From Pyropia haitanensis (Eukaryota; Rhodophyta; Bangiophyceae; Bangiales; Bangiaceae), in contig SDUX01000188.1 in NCBI GenBank assembly GCA_008729055.1, positions 1 to 29,707 on the forward strand: DNA of 29,707 bases, in the 5' to 3' direction. The notes beneath the pieces are model-generated. The model did no database searches. It saw nothing but the letters and a program-made list of their open reading frames with translations, and was not told where the DNA came from. The position numbers and the translations under genes were made by a program. Positions 20,648 through 28,718 of the stretch are shown one piece after another; within the stretch, counting starts at the first letter, position 1; each line of letters opens with the position of its first letter.

Positions 20648-20683
20648 ACAATTGCTATCGAACGCACAATTGCCATCGACCGT
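20648..20683. repeat. 18-bp tandem repeat, two copies
   Basis: ACAATTGCTATCGAACGC is followed at once by ACAATTGCCATCGACCGT. It lies about 190 bases upstream of the first ATG of the NTPase gene. Confidence 0.7.
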
Positions 20684-20729
20684 TTAGTAATGCACTTCTG
20701 GCTGCCGTCATGGCAAATCTAACGGCGCG

Positions 20730-20864
20730 AACCCAACCCCACGGTGTCGGTTCTATATACATGGCGGTGGCCACCTCTCAGCCAGTCACAGAACCCTGCA
20801 ACGCTCACGGTCTTGGGTGCAACTGCAACCCAACCCCACCCCTGAAATTTTAACCCAACCCCAC
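20730..20864 (+). promoter_or_regulatory. AACCCAACCCCAC x3 with TATATA, upstream of NTPase gene
   Basis: The 13-mer AACCCAACCCCAC occurs exactly at 20,730-20,742, 20,827-20,839 and 20,852-20,864; the last ends five bases before the ATG at 20,869. A TATATA lies at 20,754-20,759. The cluster is restricted to the immediate upstream region of the only intact conserved gene in the window, so it may be promoter or leader sequence. No transcription start can be read from the sequence. Confidence 0.3.
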
Positions 20865-20868
20865 GCTC

Positions 20869-23800
20869 ATGGTGGTCCCGTCCTGCCAAGTCACGCCGAG
20901 TACCTCGGCTGGACACACTCATCGCACGCCCTTTGCTGTGTGGTCGCCCACGCTTGCCCCCTTCCGCACGCTGTCCCCGCGCCCGCCCGCCAGCTGCTGC
21001 TGCCGCCCCCCCCTCACACACCAAGACCACCTCCAAATTCTCCGGGACCCCAGCTGGACCACCTCATCACCCCTTGGCCGCCTCGGGAGGCCAATCTACC
21101 CCGGGAGGTCAGTCTTCCCCGGGAGGTCATCCCGGTTCCCGGCGCGGCCCGTGGGGCGACCGTGGGCAGACCGCGGGGAGACTGACCGTCCCCATCGCCG
21201 CGATGGCGGTCCTTTGCGGCGGCTTTGTCCAGCTGGTGCAGGCATCGGCTCAGACTGGCTTGCGTCTGGGCTCGGGGCGGCGTGCTGCTCACCTGTCTCC
21301 CCCCCCTACCGGGCGGCTGTCGTGTCCGCTGCCCGTGTTGCTGCTGCCACCTACGCCAACGCAACCAGAAGCAGAGTCGGGTGGATCCCTCGCCCGGCCT
21401 TGCTGCCGTCGCCTGCCCGCCGGCAAGGCCCACCGTGGTGCCCTACCCCGTCGCCATCCTTCCACAAGTGGTCCCCACCGGTGATGAGGACGGAGCGGCC
21501 GTCGTGCGCTGATGCAGTGAACAAGATTAGGGCCGCCGTTGCTGAGCAGTCCGACACCGTCCTGCAGGGCTTTGGGGACACTGCATGTGCCTCTCTGGAG
21601 CTCCTGGACATTGCGGTCACCCGCGCTGAGTCTGCTGTGCAGGCAGTGGGTGAAGTGGTGGACTGGGACGTCTTTATCGAGGACAATGCGGACGTGTTCA
21701 ACTCCCTCAGCGATTGTCTTGAGAACGTGGTGTCTGATGTGGAGGACCTACGGCTGTCTGTCACCGAGGACGCTGAGCTCATCCAGCCTGCCGTTGCGCT
21801 GGTTGGGATGTACTCTCGGGCAGTCAACACGTATGTGCGGTTGTTGGTCGTGGCTGTTCGTCGTGCCTCTGGCGCCTTGGTCAATTGCGAGGCGGGTGCG
21901 ACTGAGCGCCGGGGCCGCCTCAGGGAGGTCAACATCTTCACGCGCAGCCTGTCCGGCACTCTGCGAGCGCACCGCATCACTCTACGCGACCAAGCCGCAC
22001 ACCTGAAGGCGGCATTTTCCAAACTGCGTCCCGTGGCGGCGGCGCTGCCCTCCTACCACCGTCTTCCAGCGGATCATCAACGCTCACCCAGCAGCATCTT
22101 GGTCCTTGTGCCTGACCGTGACGCGGACGTTTGCATACCCCGCGACGACAAGGTGGTCCGGATCCTTTTGCACGTCTCTATTGTCCGCAACGCGCGCGTG
22201 GCGTCGGTTGTGGTGTCGTCTCCAGGCGTTGGCAAGTCGCACCTGGTGTGGGATGTGGTGGATGCGCTGGGGTCGCTGGACGACCCAAGGTTTGCAAGGG
22301 CAGCCATGCTGGAGGGCGTATCGGGGTGGGAAACTGCGCGGGACAAGCTGCGGAGCACACGGCCGTGCATCATTACCTTCAATAGCGGCAGTCTGTGGGG
22401 GACCCTGGACGAGAAGCTGATGCATACGTACCTGCCGAGCCAGCCCGCAGCAGCCTATCTTCCTCTGTACGCGCGCGTGCTTTGGTGCCTGCGCTGTGCT
22501 GACGGCCTGAGCTGGGACAAGTTTGCGCCAATGGTCATCAAACTCCTCAAGGACGGGGCGACTACCGCAGAGGCGATCATCCAGGAATCCAAAGCTGCGC
22601 TGGAGGAGCGGCCGACACTCGTCATTGTCGAGGAGCTGAACAAGATTAAAGGGGACTGGCCTGCGTCGGCCGGCGAGAGCCCTGCTGAGGCGGCGTTTCC
22701 CGTCGACCACACGGCCGCTGCCGGCGGCCTTCCCGAGAACATCAAGCCGCAGGTTGTCGCGCCATCCAGTACCCGGCCTCTTCGTGTTGCCACGCAGTCC
22801 GTACTGGACGTGTACCGGCACGAGATGTGCACCTGGACGGGCGCGACTCAAACGCCTATCTCGGTGCTGTTCACCGCGCCGTACTTTGGCCTGATCTTTG
22901 ACGAGGTCAAGGGCCGGCTGACGGCGGAGCAGCAGCGCGTCATTGACGACATGATTGCCGCCTTGAATGAGACGCTGGACCCCCGCGTACTAGAGGACTG
23001 CCAGCTAAGGCTGTCATCTTTGACGAGCGACAGGCGCGGCTCTCCGTTTTTTGTGCTGAGCGCCATCAAGCTTGGCTTCATGGACATGGACGAGCTTGCC
23101 AAGGTCTACTTCCAGCCCCTGTTCGAGTCGGAGTGGCTCCTGCGTGCCGGGCTTCCATTCAAGAGCACGTTTGAGGTGCCCAGCGACGTGTCGGGTCGGG
23201 CGTTTGCGAGGCTGAGCGGTGGCCATCCGCGTAGCGCGGGCTTCCTGCGGGTGCACCTCAAGCTGGCAAGTCCTGGTCCGGCTTGGTCCTCTGTTGTGCA
23301 GCCTGCGTCGGCGGCGCTTACGGCAGACGACAGGACTAAGACCCTGCTGGACTATCTTTTGGTCACCCCTGTCGTCGTTGTTGCTGCACTGCACCACTGC
23401 ACCATCCGCGGCCCGCGGCCCATTGTTGACGGCGTGTTGTCTCCATTGCTTGGAACCTGGGAGGAGCTGGTCTCCCTTAATGCGCTCACTGTGTCGGATG
23501 CGCGCACGGACGGCCTCTACACGAACCCGTGCATGCCGCCTCTGATTGTGCTGGCGTGCCTCTACCGGTGGGATGCGGTCAAGAGGGACTTCTTCAACAG
23601 CCGTCCTATGCTCGAGGACCACTTTCTCCTGGACGGCATCTTGGCCGCCGTGGCGGTGGTGTGCGGCTCCCGGTTCTCCGAGGGCTCATCATCCAACGTG
23701 TGGGAGTACACCGCGCTCTACGCAGATGTGGCTCTCACTCGTGTACGCGCTGCCGCCAAGACGTGGGGCGCGGCATCGTCCGGTCTGAAGCTTCCTTACG

Positions 23801-24411
23801 ACTACGCGGCTGTGACTTTGCTGCAGCTGTACCCCGGGACAACAAAGTACTACACCAAGGGCGAGCGGCCGCTGCTGAACAAGGTGCGCTTCAACGCTTT
23901 GGATGCCGTTAAAGTGAATGAGAATGAGGCTGCCAACAAGCTGTCGACGATATTGCAGCTGCCTTTTGCCGACATGGTGACGACCGTGTTCAAGTGCTCG
24001 CACGACCAGATGAGCTTTGACAGCATCAAGTTCCTTGCACCTGCTGGCAGCTCGGGGTCGTGCAACAAGGACGCCCTCGTCGCGGTGGTCAAGTCAAACA
24101 AGTTCACTGGGCTTGCGGAGGAGTACTTCAACGTGGAGGAGCACGTGCGCAAGAGCCTGCGGAAGATCGAGCACGCGTTTGGGGATTATTGGGAGGAGTG
24201 GAGTCGTCGTGTGGTCCTGGTGGTGGAGTCCAACCTGCGCCTAGCCAAGTCACCGAGAGAGCTGCTCTCGGCTGTCGAGTCCTCCAACGTCATCATCATT
24301 ACCGCTCAAGATCACCTGAACGTGTACGGGAGGGCTCTCAGCGGCTTCATGGCGGACGGGCCCACGCTGTACAACGCCTCACTGGTGAGGAGGTCGGAGA
24401 GACCACTGTAG
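20869..24411 (+). CDS. Crinkler/RHS-type P-loop NTPase with nuclease-like C-terminus
   Basis: The frame is open for 1,180 codons from ATG 20,869, but the first 205 residues look non-conserved. ATG 21,484 (M206, 975 residues) is the likelier start, followed by a helical region (about 207-410). Walker A is SSPGVGKS (450-457, Ser for the usual first Gly). Walker B is LVIVEEL (584-590, Glu where Asp is usual). LSGGHPRSAGFL (782-793) carries the GGHPR signature typical of the Crinkler/RHS NTPases found in oomycetes, chytrids and trypanosomes. The C-terminal part has FDSIKF (D1051) and VAVVKSNK (K1075), spaced like the remnants of a PD-(D/E)XK nuclease core, though the usual acidic or Gln residue before K is Val. 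Known members act as secreted effectors or as transposon-linked ATPase-nucleases. No secretion signal is visible, so an element-encoded or intracellular role fits better. It is free of long homopolymers, intact and intronless. A GTGAGG at 24,385 could be a splice donor near the end. Confidence 0.75.
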   Translation: MVVPSCQVTPSTSAGHTHRTPFAVWSPTLAPFRTLSPRPPASCCCRPPLTHQDHLQILRDPSWTTSSPLGRLGRPIYPGRSVFPGRSSRFPARPVGRPWADRGETDRPHRRDGGPLRRLCPAGAGIGSDWLASGLGAACCSPVSPPYRAAVVSAARVAAATYANATRSRVGWIPRPALLPSPARRQGPPWCPTPSPSFHKWSPPVMRTERPSCADAVNKIRAAVAEQSDTVLQGFGDTACASLELLDIAVTRAESAVQAVGEVVDWDVFIEDNADVFNSLSDCLENVVSDVEDLRLSVTEDAELIQPAVALVGMYSRAVNTYVRLLVVAVRRASGALVNCEAGATERRGRLREVNIFTRSLSGTLRAHRITLRDQAAHLKAAFSKLRPVAAALPSYHRLPADHQRSPSSILVLVPDRDADVCIPRDDKVVRILLHVSIVRNARVASVVVSSPGVGKSHLVWDVVDALGSLDDPRFARAAMLEGVSGWETARDKLRSTRPCIITFNSGSLWGTLDEKLMHTYLPSQPAAAYLPLYARVLWCLRCADGLSWDKFAPMVIKLLKDGATTAEAIIQESKAALEERPTLVIVEELNKIKGDWPASAGESPAEAAFPVDHTAAAGGLPENIKPQVVAPSSTRPLRVATQSVLDVYRHEMCTWTGATQTPISVLFTAPYFGLIFDEVKGRLTAEQQRVIDDMIAALNETLDPRVLEDCQLRLSSLTSDRRGSPFFVLSAIKLGFMDMDELAKVYFQPLFESEWLLRAGLPFKSTFEVPSDVSGRAFARLSGGHPRSAGFLRVHLKLASPGPAWSSVVQPASAALTADDRTKTLLDYLLVTPVVVVAALHHCTIRGPRPIVDGVLSPLLGTWEELVSLNALTVSDARTDGLYTNPCMPPLIVLACLYRWDAVKRDFFNSRPMLEDHFLLDGILAAVAVVCGSRFSEGSSSNVWEYTALYADVALTRVRAAAKTWGAASSGLKLPYDYAAVTLLQLYPGTTKYYTKGERPLLNKVRFNALDAVKVNENEAANKLSTILQLPFADMVTTVFKCSHDQMSFDSIKFLAPAGSSGSCNKDALVAVVKSNKFTGLAEEYFNVEEHVRKSLRKIEHAFGDYWEEWSRRVVLVVESNLRLAKSPRELLSAVESSNVIIITAQDHLNVYGRALSGFMADGPTLYNASLVRRSERPL

Positions 24412-24440
24412 CTCACGCGGAGCAGGAGGACGCGGGCTAG

Positions 24441-25677
24441 AGCGTGGCCCGCATGCAGCGGCTGGTGTCCCAACACAACGTGATTTGAACGCTGTCCGCG
24501 GCGGGGTCGGAGGAGCTGTTGGTGGCCGCCGCAGCCGCCCCCTTTGACGCCCTCATTGTGGATGAGGCCGCTCAGAGGTGGAGCCCGACTTGCTCATCCC
24601 AATGGTCGGCGCCGGCAGCATGTGCGCGTCCATCGCGGCGGCGGCGGCGTCGGCCGACGCCAATGAGGGGCTGCTCGGGGCGTTTTTGGGGTTGGGTGTA
24701 GAGGGCGGGCTCACGGGCACGGGCAAGGCGGGGCGGGGAGGGGCGTCGAGGCGGCGGCGGCTGGGTCACTGGCGCGGCTGCGTCGGGGGTTGCTGGTGTG
24801 GGACCCGCAGCAGCTGGCCGCGAAGGTGCTGTCCCAGTCGGGCCGCCCCGCCACGGCGTTTGCGCGCAGCCTCTTTGAGCGGCTGCAGGCGGCCCGCCCC
24901 GAGGCGGCGCGCGTGCTCCGCACCCAGTACCACTACCTGGCCGTGGCGGTGGCGGTGCCGGACGTGCTCCCCGACGTGCGGCTGGCGGTGGGGCTGGGCG
25001 TGGCGCGGGGGGTGTCAGGGGGGGGGCTGCCCTTCTGGTGAGCCGCGGCGCTCGTGCTGGGGGCGCTCGAGCCAAACGCGGGGGTGGCGGCGGCCCTGCA
25101 GGGGCTGCTGGGGGGGGTGCTGGGGGAGCGCCGCGCCGCGGCGGTCGCCGCGAGGGGCGCGGCGGTGGCGGCGGCCGAGGCGGCCGCCGCTGCTGCTGTT
25201 GCCACCACGCCGCCGCCCGCGCCTGCCACGCCCGCTTCCCCCTCTCGGGCTGTTGGATGTCCGGCGTCCCCCTTCCCCCCTCACGCGTCCCCCCCCCCAC
25301 CCCTCCGCCCCACCGTTGGCGGTGGCGCCCGCATCAGGCCCCCGTCCGACCGGTGTTGTGGCGGTAGTGGTAAGGGTCGGGGCGCTCGCCGCGGGGGGCC
25401 CCCCCAGCGTCGGTGCGCCCCGCCGCGGGGATGGCGGGCACACCTGGGCACCTGAGGGGGACGGGTGGGTGGAGTGGCGGGAAGGGCGCCGACGGGCGGC
25501 CGGCGGCCGCGGGCGCGGCGGGTGAGCCGGCGGTGGGGGGTGGGGCGGGGCGGCGGCGGAAACCCCGCCACACGCGGCGTGGGGGGCGGGGGTGGCGGGG
25601 GTGGGGGGGGGGATGACGGCAACAATCGCCAGATGCGGCGGCAGCAGAAGCAGGCGGAAAAGGCGCGGAAGAAGTAG
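24441..25677 (+). pseudogene. Broken C-terminal half of Sen1/UPF1-type SF1 helicase
   Basis: Motifs come in helicase order but in different frames. Block 1 (24,441-24,575) reads TLSAAGSEELL, then FDALIVDEAAQ, the motif II region of the Sen1/UPF1 group. It is broken by TGA at 24,486-24,488 just before TLSAAG. Block 2, after a frame change at about 24,575-24,578, reads EPDLLIPM, the expected continuation. Block 3 (about 24,770-25,041) reads LLVWDPQQLAAKVLSQ, where the family has GDPQQLP; Gly is Trp and Pro is Ala. RSLFERLQ and VLRTQY (motif IV region) follow. That frame stops at 25,039, though GTGAGC there could be a splice donor. The tail, in block 3's frame, ends DDGNNRQMRRQQKQAEKARKK with stop at 25,675-25,677. 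Motif I (GPPGTGK) is absent upstream, where the NTPase gene sits instead. The family would unwind RNA or RNA-DNA hybrids; this copy could not. Confidence 0.65.
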
Positions 25678-25689
25678 GGGGGGGGGGTG

Positions 25690-26470
25690 GGGGGACAGTG
25701 TTGGGCGGGGGGGGGAGGGGGAGGGGGAGGGGGGGTGTGTTGTGGGGGGTCGTGGGTGCGAGGGAGGTGGACGCGGGCGGAACCCGCGCCCCCCACCCGT
25801 GACGCGGCGACGGCGGCGGCGGCAGGGGGGGGGCGGGGGGGCGCGCGGCGTGGCGTGCCGCCCCCCGGCGGGTGGGGCGGGCGGGTGGGGCCCCCACCCG
25901 GTAGCGCGCCCCCGCGCCTCGCAGGTGGCGTGCCCGGCGTTGGCGCTGGGGCGGCGGGTCGCGGGCGGCCGTGCGGGGGGGAAGGGGGGGGTGTGCGGGG
26001 CTGCGCCGCACGGGGCCGTGGCGGGGCCCCGGGGGGTGTGGCGGGAGGGTTTGCGGGGGGTGGGGGGGGGGGGGGCTGTTGTTGCCCACGCTGCGCGGAG
26101 GCGGTGGGGAGCGTGGGGGGTGGTGGGGGGAGCAGGGGGCGGGCCGCGCCGTGGCGCCCACTGGCCTTGCCCAACGTGACGCGCCGGGAACGGCAGGGGG
26201 GGTGCCGGACGGGATGGGTCGGGGTGTGTGTGTGTAGGGAGTTCCCCGTGGTGCGGGTTCCACGGGGGCGTGTATGCTGGCGGTGTTATTTTTGTGCCAG
26301 TGGCCGACGGTGGCGCCCCGCCGCGTGCATTTGTGTCTCGCCCCGCGGGTGTGCCCGCGCGCGTGTTTGCAAAGGGCAGCGTCCACGCCCGACGCTCCCC
26401 CCCCCGCCAGTACGCCTCGTCCCACCCACCTTCAGCATCCCCCCTCAACCCCCAGCTATCCCATCCCCAC
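25690..26470. other. G-rich spacer
   Basis: Plus-strand G-runs and GGC repeats, with a short GTGTGTGTGT at about 26,224-26,234. Long open frames on both strands are compositional. No conserved sequence. Confidence 0.45.
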
Positions 26471-26512
26471 CCTCTTTTTGTTGTAGCCTTACTTCCATTT
26501 CCTTCCAGCACC
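26468..26512 (+). promoter_or_regulatory. Splice-acceptor-like pyrimidine tract
   Basis: CTCTTTTTGTTGTAG, then CTTACTTCCATTTCCTTCCAG, two good matches to 3' splice sites in a row on the plus strand. No clear plus-strand exon follows. On the minus strand the same place contains AAGTAAGG, a donor-like sequence. Either may be chance. Confidence 0.2.
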
Positions 26513-26872
26513 GCAAAGGCCACACCCACCGCCGCGCCGCTGCCGCCGCCACCGCTGCCGCCGCCTCCCCGCGACGAGTGCGGGGCCGGGCGGCCCATGC
26601 TCACCACCCCCACTACCTGTACCAGCCCTCTCCCACGCCACGGCAGCCGCCGCCGGCATACACACAAGCATCCCCCACGCCCCGCTCTCACCAAACCCCC
26701 ACTCCCCGCCGCACCACCACCACCCCTCCCGCACCCTCCGTCGGCGGCGGGAAGAAGAGCCCCCGCGCGCCGCCGCGCGCGCCCGTTCCCGCCGCCCGCG
26801 ACCGGCGGGGCGCTCCCCCCCCCCCCGCCCCCGCCCCCGCCGCGCCACCGACCGCAGGGCACCGCCGTCGGC

Positions 26873-27239
26873 GGGGCCCGCGCCGCGCGGCGGCGACGGC
26901 GGGGAGGGGGGCGCACGGAACCAGCAGCGGTCACGGCAAGGCACACGGCGGGGGGAGGGGCAGGGCGGGGGACTGGGGCCGGGGCGGGGCCGCGGCTGGG
27001 GCGGCCCACCCGCCGCCGCGGGCGCCCGCCCGGCGGCACCGGCACCGCCACTGGCCGGGGCCCGCGCCGCGCGGCGGCGACGGCGGGGAGGGGGCGCACG
27101 GAACCAGCAGCGGTCACGGCAAGGCACACGGCGGGGGGAGGGGCAGGGCGGGGGGACTGGGGCCGGGGCGGGGCCGCGGCTGGGGCGGCCCACCCGCCGC
27201 CGCGGGCGCCCGCCCGGCGGCACCGGCACCGCCACTGGC
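26873..27239. repeat. 184-bp tandem duplication
   Basis: Copy 1 is 26,873-27,056 and copy 2 is 27,057-27,239. By eye they differ only in two G runs: G6 against G5 (just before CGCACGGAACC) and G5 against G6 (just before ACTGGGGCC). No substitution was seen. Because the two indels cancel, total length stays the same within the repeat core. Confidence 0.9.
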
Positions 27240-27890
27240 GGCGGCACGGGCGGCAGCGGCGCCACCCCCACCGGCGGCACCGCCGCCACCACTGGCGCCA
27301 CCACCACCACCACCACCACCACCACCACCACCACCATCCCCGCCGGCACCACCGGCGGCCGCAAGGCGACCCGCCCCCCCCCCCCCCCCCCCCCCCTTCC
27401 CGCCACGGGCCGCCTTGCGCACCCGCCCCACCGCCACCCTCCCCCCCCCCCCCTCCTCTCCCCCCCCCACGGGCGGTGCCCGCCGCCGCCGCCGCCGCCG
27501 CCCGTGCCGCCGCCCGTGCCGCCACCCGTGCTGCGGCCTTGGCCGCCTGTTTGGATGGTGTTGGCGGCACGGCCGCCGCCGTCGCCGCAGCGGAGGCGAC
27601 GGGGGCGGGGCCACCAGTGGCGGCGGCGTCAGCGGCAGCAGCAGCGGCGGTGGCGGTGGAGTCGACAGCGGTCGTGGCGGTGGCGTCAGCGGCCGCGGCA
27701 GCGGCGGCGGCGGCGGCGGCGGCCCGCTTCTGGGCCTTTGTCCGCTTGGCCTTGCCCTTTCTCTTCGTCTCCCCCCCCGCGCCCGCGCCCGCCTCGGTGG
27801 CAGCCGCAGCGGGCGCGGCGGGCGCGTCGGCGGCGGCGGCGACAGCGCCGGCAGAGGCGGCGTCGGCGGCAGCGGCGGCGGCGGCGTCGG

Positions 27891-27922
<32 letters not shown>

Positions 27923-28687
27923 CAGGCCGCGTCCGCCCCCCCCCCGCCGCGTCGGCCACCACCGCCGCCACCTGCCGCACCAGACCCGGGAAGGGCGGCG
28001 GCGGCGGCGGCGGCGGCGCCCTCCCCCCCCCGGCGGCGGCGGCCGCCGCCACCGCCGCCCGCGGGCGCCGCCCGAGCAGCACCCCCACCCGCGCCCGCAC
28101 CATCGCCCGGACGGCGTCACGCGGGGGCACCCGCGCGGGCCGGGCCGTCCCCGTTGGGGGTACCCCCCCACCCGAACCCGCACCCGCCCCCGCCGCCGCC
28201 GCCGCCGCCGTCGGGCCTACCGCGGGTGGCGGCGGCGGCGGCGGCGGGTCGGCCGGGGCGCCCGGCCCCCACCCGCACCCCGGGACGCCGTCCACCACGA
28301 GGGCGGCCACAAACGCCCCATCCTCGTAATCCTCGAGCGGGGGCAGGGGGAGGCGCGGGGGGGGTAGGGGCGCGCGGCCGGCGGTCGGCGGCGGGAAGGG
28401 TGGAGGGGGGAGGGGGGGCGTGGGCGGGGGGTGCCGACGCGGGGGCCCCGGCGCGGAGGGGGCGGCGGCCGCCGACGGGCCGGGGGGGGTGGGGTGGGGG
28501 GGAGGGGGGGCGCCCGCCCGTGGGAGCGGGGGGGGGGGGGGTGTGCGCCCGTGGGGGGGGGGCGGCGGCCGGGGGCGGGGGGGTCCACGGCCACCGCCGG
28601 GGGGGGGCGCCGCGGGCCCCACCGCCGCCGCCGTGCCGGCCGGACTGGCGGGCGCGGGCGCCGCTGGGGGCGGGCCGCCGCCAGCGG

Positions 28688-28718
<31 letters not shown>

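Noticed and set aside
20869..21483. First 205 residues of the NTPase open frame as part of the protein
   Set aside because: Composition and sequence are unlike the rest, with Pro/Arg/Ser low complexity and equally open shadow frames. M206 at 21,484 is followed at once by well-formed helical sequence. Kept as uncertain.
22084..22851. 255-codon minus-strand frame opposite the NTPase
   Set aside because: It is a shadow of the plus-strand coding sequence, which has recognisable Walker and GGHPR motifs.
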